The notes under the pieces were generated by a model. It had not been told where the DNA came from and made no database searches. It was given only the letters and a program-made list of their open reading frames with translations. The translations under genes were made by a program, and so were the position numbers. Shown in pieces: positions 46,532 through 55,859 of a stretch of DNA of 64,000 nucleotides (the stretch's first letter is position 1; each line of letters starts with the position of its first letter). Location: positions 1-64,000 of the forward strand of contig CBCYMI010000029.1 of assembly GCA_965183855.1 (NCBI GenBank). The letters are read 5' to 3'. This DNA comes from CBCYMI01 sp965183855 (GTDB taxonomy: Bacteria; Pseudomonadota; Alphaproteobacteria; Caulobacterales; Maricaulaceae).

Positions 46532-47647
46532 ATGTATCGAAAAGATACGACTGCCATTCTTGCAGCAGGAGGAACTGGAGGGCATATGTTTCCAGCTCAA
46601 ATGGTTGCAAAAGCATTAAAAGAAAAAGGCTGGAAGGTTCTCCTTGTTACGGATTACAGAGGAAAAAGGCATGTTAAAGATTCTGTTTTTGACGAAGTTC
46701 AGATTATTAAAGCTTCCAGTCTTTCTTTTAAAAGATTTTGGACACTTCCAGTTTCTATCTGGAAAATTTTATCTGGACTATTTTCGGCACAGAAATTATT
46801 TAAAAAAAATCAGATAGATATTGTTATTGGATTTGGAGGGTATCCTGCATTTCCAGCTTTAATGTTAGCGCAAGGGTTAAATATTCCTTTTGTGTTACAC
46901 GAACAGAATACTATTTTAGGAAGGGTAAATCGATTTTTTGCTAAAAAAGCAAAGGCAATTCTTTGTGGCTTTAAACAGTTGGATTTATGCCCAAAATCAG
47001 CAAAAACAGTTTATACGGGAAATCCAGTTCGAAAAGAAATTCTTGAAACAAGAAAAATTGCCTATCAGATTGGTGATCAAAAAGAAGACTCATTTCAGAT
47101 TCTGATTTTAGGAGGGTCTTTAGGCGCAAGAATATTAGGTGAAGTTTTACCAAAATCTATTCTTAGATTACCTAAGGAAGTTTTAAAACAGTTAAAAATT
47201 ATTCAACAAACGAGAGAAGAAAATTTAAAAACGGCAAGGGCTTTATATGATGAGGCTAAGATAGAGGCTGTTTGCGAGCCTTTTTTTATTAATGTTAATG
47301 AATATCTTGCAACATCCCAACTGGTGATTGCCCGATCTGGAGCATTAACCGTAACAGAATTAATGGTGATTGGTCGCCCATCCATTCTTATTCCACTTTC
47401 AATTGCAATGGATGATCATCAAACTGCAAATGCTTCTGTCTTAATGCAGGCAAATGCAGCCAGTATTGTCACAGAAAGGTCTTTGGCAATAGATCGGTTT
47501 GCCGAGATTTTACTGACACATATTTCCAATCCATCCAAATTGGCAATTCAAGCAGAAAACGCAAAAGCACTTGGAAATATAAACGCATTGGATAATATGG
47601 TTGAAATTATAGAATGTGTTGTTCAACAGCATATAAAAAGGAAATAG
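46532..47647 (+). CDS. murG: Lipid II synthase (UDP-GlcNAc transferase)
   Basis: From the ATG at 46532 (SD GGGAG at 46516-46520) the protein has 371 residues. An upstream TTG at 46514 is less likely. The N-terminal G-loop GGTGGHMFPAQ, the middle HEQNTILGRVNRF, a second G-loop GGSLGARIL, and the donor-site segment ARSGALTVTELMVIGRPSILIP with downstream DHQTANA all match MurG. It adds GlcNAc to lipid I at the cytoplasmic face of the membrane. Confidence 0.97.
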   Translation: MYRKDTTAILAAGGTGGHMFPAQMVAKALKEKGWKVLLVTDYRGKRHVKDSVFDEVQIIKASSLSFKRFWTLPVSIWKILSGLFSAQKLFKKNQIDIVIGFGGYPAFPALMLAQGLNIPFVLHEQNTILGRVNRFFAKKAKAILCGFKQLDLCPKSAKTVYTGNPVRKEILETRKIAYQIGDQKEDSFQILILGGSLGARILGEVLPKSILRLPKEVLKQLKIIQQTREENLKTARALYDEAKIEAVCEPFFINVNEYLATSQLVIARSGALTVTELMVIGRPSILIPLSIAMDDHQTANASVLMQANAASIVTERSLAIDRFAEILLTHISNPSKLAIQAENAKALGNINALDNMVEIIECVVQQHIKRK

Positions 47648-47649
47648 AA

Positions 47650-49062
47650 TTGAACAAGAAGAAAGTTTTTAATACATCATACAGGGTTCATTTTGTGGGA
47701 ATTGGTGGAATTGGCATGTCTGGTATTGCAGAAGTCATGCATAATATTGGGTATCAGGTTCAAGGATCTGATATAAGCGAAAATGCGAATGTTAAAAGAC
47801 TAAAAAAATTGGGAATACCTATTTTTAAAGGACATGATAAAACCTATATTCATCATGTGGATGCGCTGGTTATTTCTTCTGCTGTTAAACAAGATAATCC
47901 AGAAATTATTGAAGCTAGAATGAAAAGGGTTCCAATTGTAAAACGTGCACAAATGCTCTCTGAGCTTATGCGATTAAAATATAGCATTGCAATTGCAGGA
48001 ACGCATGGAAAGACAACAACAACTTCTTTGATTGCCTTATTGATGGATCAGCAAGGATATGATCCTACGGTGATTAATGGAGGCGTTATTAATGCGTATC
48101 GGGCAAATGCAAAAATAGGCAAAGGGGAATGGATGGTTGTTGAAGCAGATGAGTCAGACGGTTCTTTTACAAATCTTAATCCAACCATTGCAGTTGTAAC
48201 CAATATAGACGCTGAACATATGGATTATTACGGATCTTTTGAGGCGATGACGCAAGCCTATGAGGAATTTGTTGAAAACCTTCCTTTTTATGGTTGTGCT
48301 ATTTTATGTGCAGATCATCATCATGTACAGACTTTACAAAGTCGTATTATAGACCGAAAAATAATCACATATGGGTTTAATCTTCAGGCAGATGTTCGTG
48401 CGTTTAATCTTCGTTATGAAAAAGGATATTCTTTGTTTGACATTGCGTTTAAACAAACATCAAACATGAAAGAAGACGTCTGGAAAGATATTTATTTTTC
48501 CATGCATGGAGATTATAATATTCAAAATGCGATGGCTGCAATTGCAGCGATAAGTGTATTGGGAATTGATGAATCTAGTGTTAGGAATGCACTTAAACGG
48601 TTTTCAGGTGTGAAAAGAAGGTTTACAGAAATAGATCAATGGCAAGGCATTCGTATTATTGACGATTACGGGCATCATCCTGTTGAAATTTCAGCTGTTT
48701 TAAAATCTGCTCGTAACATATGCTCTGGTCGTTTGATCGCAATTTGTCAACCTCATCGATATTCGCGTTTAAAATCTTTGTTTGATCAGTTTTGTTGTTG
48801 CTTTAATGATGCAGATAATGTTTTCATTACACCTGTATATGCTGCTGGAGAAGATGTTTCTACGGAAGTAGATAGTAAGGTTCTGGTTGAAGGAATTCGT
48901 CGTCATGGTCATCAACATGTAGATTTAATCGATCGTTCCAATCTGGCAAAAACGATTTTTAAAATATGCAAGCCTGATGATTTGATTGTCTTTTTGGGAG
49001 CTGGAGATATTACGCAATGGGCACATGAATTAAAAGAAGAGTTGGAAAAAATTAAACCGTAA
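47650..49062 (+). CDS. murC: UDP-MurNAc:L-Ala ligase
   Basis: I place the start at the TTG at 47650, two bases after the murG stop. AAAAGGAAA lies about 8 bp upstream and the family begins near YRVHFVGIGGIGMSG. The ATG at 47614 lies inside murG and has no SD. The product has 470 residues. Motifs are the Rossmann GIGGIGMSGIAEVM, the ATP loop GTHGKTTTTS, the EADESDGSF block, NIDAEHMDYYGS and FQPHRYSR-like CQPHRYSRLKSL. It adds the first stem-peptide residue. The non-ATG start could keep the MurC level below that of MurG. Confidence 0.95.
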   Translation: MNKKKVFNTSYRVHFVGIGGIGMSGIAEVMHNIGYQVQGSDISENANVKRLKKLGIPIFKGHDKTYIHHVDALVISSAVKQDNPEIIEARMKRVPIVKRAQMLSELMRLKYSIAIAGTHGKTTTTSLIALLMDQQGYDPTVINGGVINAYRANAKIGKGEWMVVEADESDGSFTNLNPTIAVVTNIDAEHMDYYGSFEAMTQAYEEFVENLPFYGCAILCADHHHVQTLQSRIIDRKIITYGFNLQADVRAFNLRYEKGYSLFDIAFKQTSNMKEDVWKDIYFSMHGDYNIQNAMAAIAAISVLGIDESSVRNALKRFSGVKRRFTEIDQWQGIRIIDDYGHHPVEISAVLKSARNICSGRLIAICQPHRYSRLKSLFDQFCCCFNDADNVFITPVYAAGEDVSTEVDSKVLVEGIRRHGHQHVDLIDRSNLAKTIFKICKPDDLIVFLGAGDITQWAHELKEELEKIKP

Positions 49063-49088
49063 AAATATTAAAATAATCTTGGTTAGAT

Positions 49089-50030
49089 ATGACAGAAATA
49101 TTATTGGATATAAAAGGAATTAAAGGTAGACTCATTAAAAATGCTATTTTGGCATCTTATAGCTGGTTACGTGTTGGTGGAAAGGCAGATTGGTTATTTA
49201 TTCCTGAAGATTTTGATGATCTTGCCTGTTTTTTAAGACAGATAGATTCTGAAATTCCTATAACTGTTTTAGGTGTTGGATCGAATGTTTTAATTCGTGA
49301 TGGAGGAATTAGAGGGATTGTCATTAGATTAGGGTCTTGGTTTTCAAATATAGAAATTATGGATTCTAATACTGTTAGGGTTGGGGCAGGCTGTCTTGAT
49401 TCAAGATTGGCAAAACAAATGGCTAAACAGGGATATAAAGGGCTAGAATTTTATATTGGTATTCCAGGTACCATCGGGGGAGCTTTGCGTATGAATGCAG
49501 GGTGTTATGGCTCTGAAACAAAAGATATTTTTAAAAAAGCATTAGTATTGGATCGACAGGGAAGAAAAAAAGAATTGTCTTTAGGTGATATGCAGTTTTC
49601 ATATCGTAACTCCAGAGTTTCAGAGGATTTTATTTTTATTGAAGCAGAGTTTTATGTTTCTCCTGAGAAACCAGCTCTTGTTTTAAAGCGAATTGAAGAA
49701 ATTTCTGGAATTCGCCATCAATCACAGCCTGTTCGAGAAAAAACAGGAGGCTCTACATTTAAAAATCCTGATTTGCCAGAATCTCGAAAAGCTTGGCAAT
49801 TAATTGATCTGGTTGGAGGCAGAGGGCAGGAATTGGGAGATGCGATGTTTTCAAAGCAACATTGTAATTTTTTAATTAATAAAGGAAAGGCTTCTGCCTT
49901 TGAAATTGAGCAATTAGCAGAGAATATTCGTAAAAAAGTGTATCAAAAAACGAATATAAAACTGGAATGGGAAATTAAACGTTTGGGAGAAAAGCAGGGC
50001 GATCAGAAAATAGATGAGTTGAATGTATAG
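49089..50030 (+). CDS. murB: UDP-N-acetylenolpyruvylglucosamine reductase
   Basis: This 313-residue flavoenzyme reduces the enolpyruvyl group to make UDP-MurNAc. The FAD-binding part shows LRVGGKADWLFIP, GVGSNVLIRDGGIRGIVIRL, GLEFYIGIPGTIGGALRMNAG, and the later YRNSR. The proton-donor segment is GGSTFKNP, with the catalytic Ser. This is the type II (short) MurB lacking the extra Tyr loop. ddl starts 2 bp after its stop. Confidence 0.96.
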   Translation: MTEILLDIKGIKGRLIKNAILASYSWLRVGGKADWLFIPEDFDDLACFLRQIDSEIPITVLGVGSNVLIRDGGIRGIVIRLGSWFSNIEIMDSNTVRVGAGCLDSRLAKQMAKQGYKGLEFYIGIPGTIGGALRMNAGCYGSETKDIFKKALVLDRQGRKKELSLGDMQFSYRNSRVSEDFIFIEAEFYVSPEKPALVLKRIEEISGIRHQSQPVREKTGGSTFKNPDLPESRKAWQLIDLVGGRGQELGDAMFSKQHCNFLINKGKASAFEIEQLAENIRKKVYQKTNIKLEWEIKRLGEKQGDQKIDELNV

Positions 50031-50032
50031 GA

Positions 50033-50971
50033 ATGGATATGAAAAAGGAAAAAATCGCAGTTTTGATGGGAGGAATTTCTTCTGAACGAGAGGTTTCACT
50101 CGTATCAGGTCGTGCATGTGCAGATGCCTTAAGGCGATTAGGATATCAGGTGATAGAAATAGATGCAGATCATTCCTTAATGGAAATATTAAAGAAACAT
50201 AGTCCAGATTGTATTTTTAATGCATTGCATGGTTATTGGGGGGAGGATGGTATTGTCCAAGGTATATTGGAAACGTATGGAAAGCCTTATACACATTCAG
50301 GTGTTTTGGCATCAGCTTTGGCAATGGATAAACCAAGAGCAAAAATCATGTTTGAATCAGCAGGAATTCCATGTGCTTATGGTCTTGTTTTTTCAAGAAA
50401 AGAAGCGATGAGTCAGAATATAATCAAGCCACCTTATATTATAAAGCCTGTTAAGGATGGCTCTTCTGTAGGTGTTGTTTTTATTGAATCTGATCAAATG
50501 GAATGTCCTAATTTATTAAGGGATGAAGTTTGGTCTTACGGTGAATCTGTTTTGGTAGAAACCTATATTAAAGGAAAAGAGCTAACAGTAACCATTCTGG
50601 ATGGAAAAGCTTTAGCTGTAACAGAAATCAAATCTGGTCTTACGAGTTTATATGATTATCATGCCAAATATTCCGTGGGAGGATCAGAACATATTTTGCC
50701 TGCAGAAATTCCAGATGAGATATATCAAAAAGCCCTTCATTATTCTGAGACAGCTTATACTGTCATTGGCTGTTCAGGAATTGCTAGAGCAGATTTTCGA
50801 TATAATCCAGAGACAGAAACAATTTATATTTTGGAAATTAACACACAACCTGGCATGACACCAACATCTCTTGTACCAGAGCAAGCAGTTTTGCATAATA
50901 TTACATTTGATGATTTAGTATCACAAATTATAAAGCTTGCCATATGTACCAATAGGAAACAGATATTATGA
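50033..50971 (+). CDS. ddl: D-alanine-D-alanine ligase
   Basis: This 312-residue ATP-grasp enzyme forms D-Ala-D-Ala for the pentapeptide. The N-terminal VLMGGISSEREVSLVSG, the ATP-grasp lid and KPVKDGSSVGV, the catalytic EINTQPGMTPTSL, and AMDKPRAK are all present. The Tyr/Phe position that separates D-Ala from D-Lac ligases falls in a standard Ddl context (SGVLASALAMDK). It overlaps ftsQ by 4 bp. Confidence 0.96.
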   Translation: MDMKKEKIAVLMGGISSEREVSLVSGRACADALRRLGYQVIEIDADHSLMEILKKHSPDCIFNALHGYWGEDGIVQGILETYGKPYTHSGVLASALAMDKPRAKIMFESAGIPCAYGLVFSRKEAMSQNIIKPPYIIKPVKDGSSVGVVFIESDQMECPNLLRDEVWSYGESVLVETYIKGKELTVTILDGKALAVTEIKSGLTSLYDYHAKYSVGGSEHILPAEIPDEIYQKALHYSETAYTVIGCSGIARADFRYNPETETIYILEINTQPGMTPTSLVPEQAVLHNITFDDLVSQIIKLAICTNRKQIL

Positions 50972-51888
50972 GCAAATCTGGAAAACCAAGAATACGAATT
51001 AAAAAACCTTCTGGTAAAACAGTTGAGCCAATGATGAAGCAGGCAAGAAACTGGACAACTGCACAATATCGTGCTGCACAATATAATCGCAAGACTGCGT
51101 TTCAATATGGTTTATTTATTTTATTTTTGTTAGGCAGTATAATTATAATTGGGTTATGGTTTTCTGGCGGGCTTGGTCATGTTAGAAAGAAAATGGAAAC
51201 ATTTTATCATGGCGTGCTTGTATCAACAGGTTTTTCAGTGAAGGCGATTAATATTTATGGTCTTGAATTTGCTCAATTGGAACAGATTAAAGAAAAGCTT
51301 GAAATCAGGGAAGGAGATCCTATTTTCAAGATTAATCTTGGTGAGGTCAAGCAAAGTATAGAGACGATTGACTGGGTTGAATCGGCTATTGTAAAGAGGT
51401 TATTGCCCAATCGCATTGTTATTTATGTTTATGAGAAAAAGCCAGTTGCAATTTGGCAAAACGGAGGAGATTTTTTTGTTCTTGATCAAAATGGAGAGAT
51501 TATTAAAACGGCGAAGTCAGAATATTTTTCTTATTTACCATTAGTTGTCAGTTCCAAACCATCCATTGAAATTGTGCAGTTTATTTATAAACTTGAACAG
51601 CATGAATCGATTTTCAATCATATAAGAGCTTTGATATATATTGGACAAAGAAGATGGAATTTAATTTTTAATCAGGATTTTAAGATTCTACTTCCAGAGA
51701 AAAACATTCATGCTTCCTTGGTATTATTAGAGCGATTGGAAAAGCGGTATCATATTTTGAAATTAGAAACTGGATTGATTGATTTAAGATTTGATGACAG
51801 GCTTATTTTACGTTTAACTCATCAAGAAGGTGAAGCAATACAAAATTATATTCGAAAGACATATTTATCACTGGAGCGTGATGTATGA
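50968..51888 (+). CDS. ftsQ: Cell division protein FtsQ
   Basis: This 306-residue bitopic protein has a long basic cytoplasmic tail (about 1-45), one TM segment at about 46-66 (YGLFILFLLGSIIIIGLWF), a POTRA domain (about 85-155, with SVKAINIYGLEF and IETIDWVESAIVKRLLPN) and the FtsQ beta domain. The IVKRLLPNRIVIYVYEKKPVAIW block is the best signature. It links the FtsL/B subcomplex to the divisome. The start overlaps ddl, and the stop overlaps ftsA by 4 bp. Confidence 0.94.
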   Translation: MSKSGKPRIRIKKPSGKTVEPMMKQARNWTTAQYRAAQYNRKTAFQYGLFILFLLGSIIIIGLWFSGGLGHVRKKMETFYHGVLVSTGFSVKAINIYGLEFAQLEQIKEKLEIREGDPIFKINLGEVKQSIETIDWVESAIVKRLLPNRIVIYVYEKKPVAIWQNGGDFFVLDQNGEIIKTAKSEYFSYLPLVVSSKPSIEIVQFIYKLEQHESIFNHIRALIYIGQRRWNLIFNQDFKILLPEKNIHASLVLLERLEKRYHILKLETGLIDLRFDDRLILRLTHQEGEAIQNYIRKTYLSLERDV

Positions 51889-53210
51889 ATACAATGACGG
51901 ATGATCAAACATCGCCGTTAAATAAAATGGCTGAGCGTTCAATGCCATCTACAAATAAAGGCATTTTTGCAGCACTTGATGTTGGTTCTTCAAAGACGAT
52001 TTGTCTTATTGGTAAACCAGATCCTGTCAAAAAAGGTAATATTATTATTTTAGGTTATGGTCATTATGAGAGCAAAGGGATTAGAAGGGGGGCAATTATT
52101 GACATGGCATCGGCCAGTCAAACCATTCGAAAGGCAGTAGAGCAAGCTGAACGTATGGCAAGGCTAACGATTACAAATGTGATGGTTAATATTTCTGCTG
52201 GCATGCCAACAAGTCATCATATTCATGTTGAATTGCCGATCAATAACAAGGAAGTATCAGACCGTGATTTAAGACAATTATTAGATATTTCTATGGCAGA
52301 ATTTGATGAACCAGATCAGGTTATTATTCATGCTATTCCGTTGAAATGGTCTGTTGATTCGCATCATAAGATTTATGATCCAAGGGGGATGTATGGAAAA
52401 ACACTTGGTGTTGATGTTCATTTGGTAACGGCAGCGGCAGGTCCTTTAAGAAATCTGGTTGCCTGTTTGGAAAAATGCCATTTAGGCATTAAAGGGGTTG
52501 TTATTTCTCCTTATGCTGCGGGTCTTTCAGTTCTTGTAAAGGATGAGCATCTTCTTGGAGCAACGGTTATAGATATGGGAGCAAGTTCAACTTCTATTGC
52601 AGTTTTTAATCATGGAAACATGCATTTTCTAGATATATCTTCGATTGGAGGCATTCATGTATCAAATGATATTGCAAGGGGGTTAATGACTCATTGGGAT
52701 CATGCTGAAAGGATAAAGAGTTTGTATGGCTCTGTTTTGGAGAGTCCAGATGATTCTGAAGATTTTTTTGAATGTCCATCATTAACCAATGAGCAAGAAG
52801 AAACGCCAAGAATGGCTTCAAGGTCATTATTAAATGGTGTTATTCGTCCAAGAATTGAAGAAACGCTTGAGATTATCAGAGACAAACTGATTTCAGCAGG
52901 TTTTAATGAGAGTTCTGGTCGGAAAGTTGTTTTAACGGGAGGAGCATGTCAGTTATCTGGCATGCGGGAATTTGCAACAAGAATTTTAGGAAAACATGTT
53001 AGAATTGGAATCCCACAAGGATTTTCAAATCATGAAGATATTCTTTTAAAATCTGATTTTGCAGTTGTAACAGGATTATTAAAACATGCGATTCATCAAC
53101 CTTCTGAAGCCATATTTGGATTGCCAGATCTTTATGGCAAGCGCCCTAAAAAAAGATATTATCAGACAAAAATAGGGAGGTTTATAGAATGGATAAAAGA
53201 AAATGTGTAG
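51885..53210 (+). CDS. ftsA: Cell division actin-like protein FtsA
   Basis: This 441-residue actin-fold ATPase anchors FtsZ to the membrane. The phosphate-1 motif ALDVGSSKTICLIG (about 30-43), the 1C subdomain before LVTAAAGPLRN, phosphate-2 VIDMGASSTSIAVF and the adenosine motif VLTGGACQLSGM are in order. The C-terminal amphipathic helix is clear (GRFIEWIKENV). The N-terminal 25 residues are a variable extension. ftsZ starts 96 bp after its stop. Confidence 0.96.
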   Translation: MNTMTDDQTSPLNKMAERSMPSTNKGIFAALDVGSSKTICLIGKPDPVKKGNIIILGYGHYESKGIRRGAIIDMASASQTIRKAVEQAERMARLTITNVMVNISAGMPTSHHIHVELPINNKEVSDRDLRQLLDISMAEFDEPDQVIIHAIPLKWSVDSHHKIYDPRGMYGKTLGVDVHLVTAAAGPLRNLVACLEKCHLGIKGVVISPYAAGLSVLVKDEHLLGATVIDMGASSTSIAVFNHGNMHFLDISSIGGIHVSNDIARGLMTHWDHAERIKSLYGSVLESPDDSEDFFECPSLTNEQEETPRMASRSLLNGVIRPRIEETLEIIRDKLISAGFNESSGRKVVLTGGACQLSGMREFATRILGKHVRIGIPQGFSNHEDILLKSDFAVVTGLLKHAIHQPSEAIFGLPDLYGKRPKKRYYQTKIGRFIEWIKENV

Positions 53211-53306
53211 TTATTTGCAAAATTTTAACCAAGAAGTAACAAGTTAGCGATAGTTTTACAAATATACCTGTAAACTGGTGTATTATTTTTGAAAGTCGAG
53301 GATATT

Positions 53307-54734
53307 ATGGCTCTGAATTTATCAATTCCACAAGAAACAGAACTAAAACCAAGAATCGTTGTATTTGGGGTTGGAGGTGCTGGTGGAAATGCTGTCAACA
53401 ATATGATTAATGCAAAACTGCAAGGTGTTGATTTTGTTGTTTCCAATACGGATGCACAAGCTTTAGCAAGAAGCTTGTCGGATAGAAGAATACAAATGGG
53501 AGCTGCAATTACTCAAGGATTGGGTGCTGGGATGCGTCCAGAATTTGGTGCTCAGGCTGCAGAGGATTCGCTTTCAGAAATTCTGGAACATCTTGAAGAT
53601 GCACATATGTTATTTGTCACAGCAGGCATGGGCGGAGGTACAGGCACAGGAGCTGCGCCGATTATTGCAAGGGCTGCAAAAGAACAAGGCATTTTAACGG
53701 TTGGTGTTGTTACAAAACCGTTTCATTTCGAAGGTAGGAAACGAATGCGTTTGGCTGAAGAGGGGATTGAGGCTTTGCAATCTGTTGTTGATACATTAAT
53801 TGTAATTCCAAATCAGAATTTATTCAGGGTTGCAACTGAAAAAACAACAATCTCAGAAGCATTTTCAATGGCAGATGGTGTTTTACACGCAGGTGTAAGA
53901 AGTATTACGGATTTAATGGTTATGCCAGGTCTAATTAATCTTGATTTTGCAGATGTTAGAACGGTCATGGATGAGATGGGCAAAGCCATGATGGGGGCAG
54001 GAGAGGCAGAAGGTGAGAAAAGAGCAATAGAGGCTGCACATGCTGCAATTTCAAATCCATTACTTGATGATGTTTCCATGAAAGGAGCTAAGGGAGTTCT
54101 AATTAATATTTCAGGAGGGGCGGATATGACCCTTTATGAAGTTGATGAAGCAGCAAATGAGGTTCGAAATGAAGCAGATCCAGATGCAAATATTATTGTT
54201 GGCTCTGCATTTGATGAAACATTGAGTGGAAAAATAAGAGTTTCTGTTGTGGCAACAGGGATTGATTCGGAAATGGATTCTATGATGGAAAGCGCTTCTA
54301 ATCTTTCAAGACAAGGGCAAGAAAAATCATCATATATGGCTTCACCTCCTTTGGAGACACAATTTAACAAGCAAAAAAGTCAACATTATTCTCAGCAGAG
54401 AAACATGGAAGAAAATAGAAGAAATAGGATTGGTGAGAAAAAAGAGATTGACCCTGTTGAACCTCCTATTCTTGCAAATCAAGTTAAGCCTGGTCAGGAA
54501 AACAATGTCTCACCAGCCATGCAAATACAGGCAATAGAGCCAGAAAATACAGAAGAAGCAAAAATATCTTCTTCCTTGAAATCAGGATTTTCAGGATTAT
54601 TTTCAAAAAGAAGAAAGCCTCCAACACCCCAACCTAATATCAAGACAAGTTCTACAAAAATTAATGATTTATTTGATGAAGATGCAGAGGATGATTTGGA
54701 AATTCCAGCATTTTTAAGAAGACAAGCAAATTAG
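53307..54734 (+). CDS. ftsZ: Cell division tubulin-like GTPase FtsZ
   Basis: From the ATG at 53307 (SD GAGG just upstream) the protein has 475 residues. An in-frame TTG at 53289 is not needed. The Rossmann start VFGVGGAGGNAVNNM, the tubulin signature GGGTGTG at 109-115, and the catalytic T7 loop around NLDFADVRTVM are present. A long Gln/Glu/Asn-rich linker follows. The conserved C-terminal peptide DLEIPAFLRR binds FtsA. It polymerises into the Z ring. It is the last gene of the dcw transcript. The 96-bp gap upstream may hold an extra promoter. Confidence 0.97.
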   Translation: MALNLSIPQETELKPRIVVFGVGGAGGNAVNNMINAKLQGVDFVVSNTDAQALARSLSDRRIQMGAAITQGLGAGMRPEFGAQAAEDSLSEILEHLEDAHMLFVTAGMGGGTGTGAAPIIARAAKEQGILTVGVVTKPFHFEGRKRMRLAEEGIEALQSVVDTLIVIPNQNLFRVATEKTTISEAFSMADGVLHAGVRSITDLMVMPGLINLDFADVRTVMDEMGKAMMGAGEAEGEKRAIEAAHAAISNPLLDDVSMKGAKGVLINISGGADMTLYEVDEAANEVRNEADPDANIIVGSAFDETLSGKIRVSVVATGIDSEMDSMMESASNLSRQGQEKSSYMASPPLETQFNKQKSQHYSQQRNMEENRRNRIGEKKEIDPVEPPILANQVKPGQENNVSPAMQIQAIEPENTEEAKISSSLKSGFSGLFSKRRKPPTPQPNIKTSSTKINDLFDEDAEDDLEIPAFLRRQAN

Positions 54735-54756
54735 TTTTATCCTTAAAGGGCTAGCT

Positions 54757-55028
54757 AAATAAAACCTTGTGGATATAATCAATAATATTTATTTGTCTAG
54801 ATAATCATCTTAATTGTAATCTATCAATCTCTATTAGAGTTGAGTTAGAAAGATTACTTATTTTTAGGGTTTAAGTGCTGGTTTAGACTATTTTATTATA
54901 GGGGTTTTTAGGGGGTTTGTTTGTTATATTGCCAATTTCTACAAACCCAACGGCATGTGAAGGAATATAAATTTCAGCATAAAATACGCTCTTTTCAGGC
55001 TGAATAGACAAAATAAAACCTTGTGGAT
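54757..55028. repeat. 18-bp direct repeat pair downstream of ftsZ
   Basis: AAATAAAACCTTGTGGAT occurs at 54757-54774, just after the ftsZ stop, and exactly again at 55011-55028 inside the broken export-adaptor gene. The second copy encodes part of that adaptor (NPQGFIL on the minus strand). The first copy is therefore probably a displaced fragment of it. Confidence 0.8.
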
Positions 55029-55740
55029 TAATTGAGTTCTCTGCTGTCTGGACATTCAGACTGGAAATAATCCCATTAATAGGAGATTTGATTACTTTAT
55101 TCTCCTTGACTTAATAATTTTGTCTTTTGTTGCATTAATACCATTAGACATGTTCTTAATTCAGAATGCTTTTGTTCTGTTTCAATTGGAAGTTTTAAGA
55201 GGCGTGTTTGATATTCTTTTAACTGATGATCCAGAGTCTGTAGGTTTTGAATCAGGCGAATTTTATTCTGTTTTTTTGAAATATAAGCTTCTCTTTGACG
55301 CTCTGTCTGAATATGAGAACTAATCTGTTTTTTCTCAAGTAAAACAAGACGGTTGAGAATATCCAATGCAATCTCAATCCGTTTTTCTTATTCTTCAATC
55401 TGATGGATTAATTCTTTGCGTTCTAATTTGATAGATTCGATATTTGTTAAAATAATGGATTTATTCATTTTGGCAGATTTTTCTATTAATTTGATTTGAT
55501 GATGAATTTCTTTTTCTTCCTGTTTAAGGTTTTCAAGCAAGATTTGATTAGCACGACGACCATTAATCAGATCACAGTCATAGGAAATTACCAATAATGA
55601 GGTATTTTTTGAACCATTTCTTCTTCTTTGGCATAAACCTGATCAACTAATCCATAGGTTTCTGCACTTAATCGAACGGAACCCTAATCAGGAAAGAAAG
55701 ATACAAAACCAAAACTGATAAACACTTGTTTTTGTATCAT
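54890..55740 (-). pseudogene. Broken HlyD/CvaA-type bacteriocin-export adaptor
   Basis: Minus-strand frames join into one adaptor. A short start from 55740 reads SVRLSAETYGLVDQVYAKEE. A coiled-coil hairpin follows over 55594-55388 and 55366-55097, with ERKELIHQIEE and LLEKKQISSHIQ. The second lipoyl half and beta-barrel lie near 55090-54900 (SPINGIISSLNVQ, AEIYIPSHAVGFVEIG, PYNK). The segment IYIPSHAVGF plus a PYQKF-like PYNK matches adaptors of double-glycine bacteriocin exporters (CvaA type) rather than RND adaptors. At least three frameshifts or stops break it. The N-terminal anchor and part of the tail are missing. No ABC exporter or TolC gene is beside it. It interrupts the ftsZ-lpxC junction. 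Confidence 0.7.
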
Positions 55741-55859
55741 AGTATATTATGATCAAAATTTAATATTCAAATTTAAAAAATCAGATATAATACAATCCAT
55801 GTATATAGGCTTTTTAAAGTCAATCATTGGATGTGATGAAACGGAGTTAAACGAGATTC

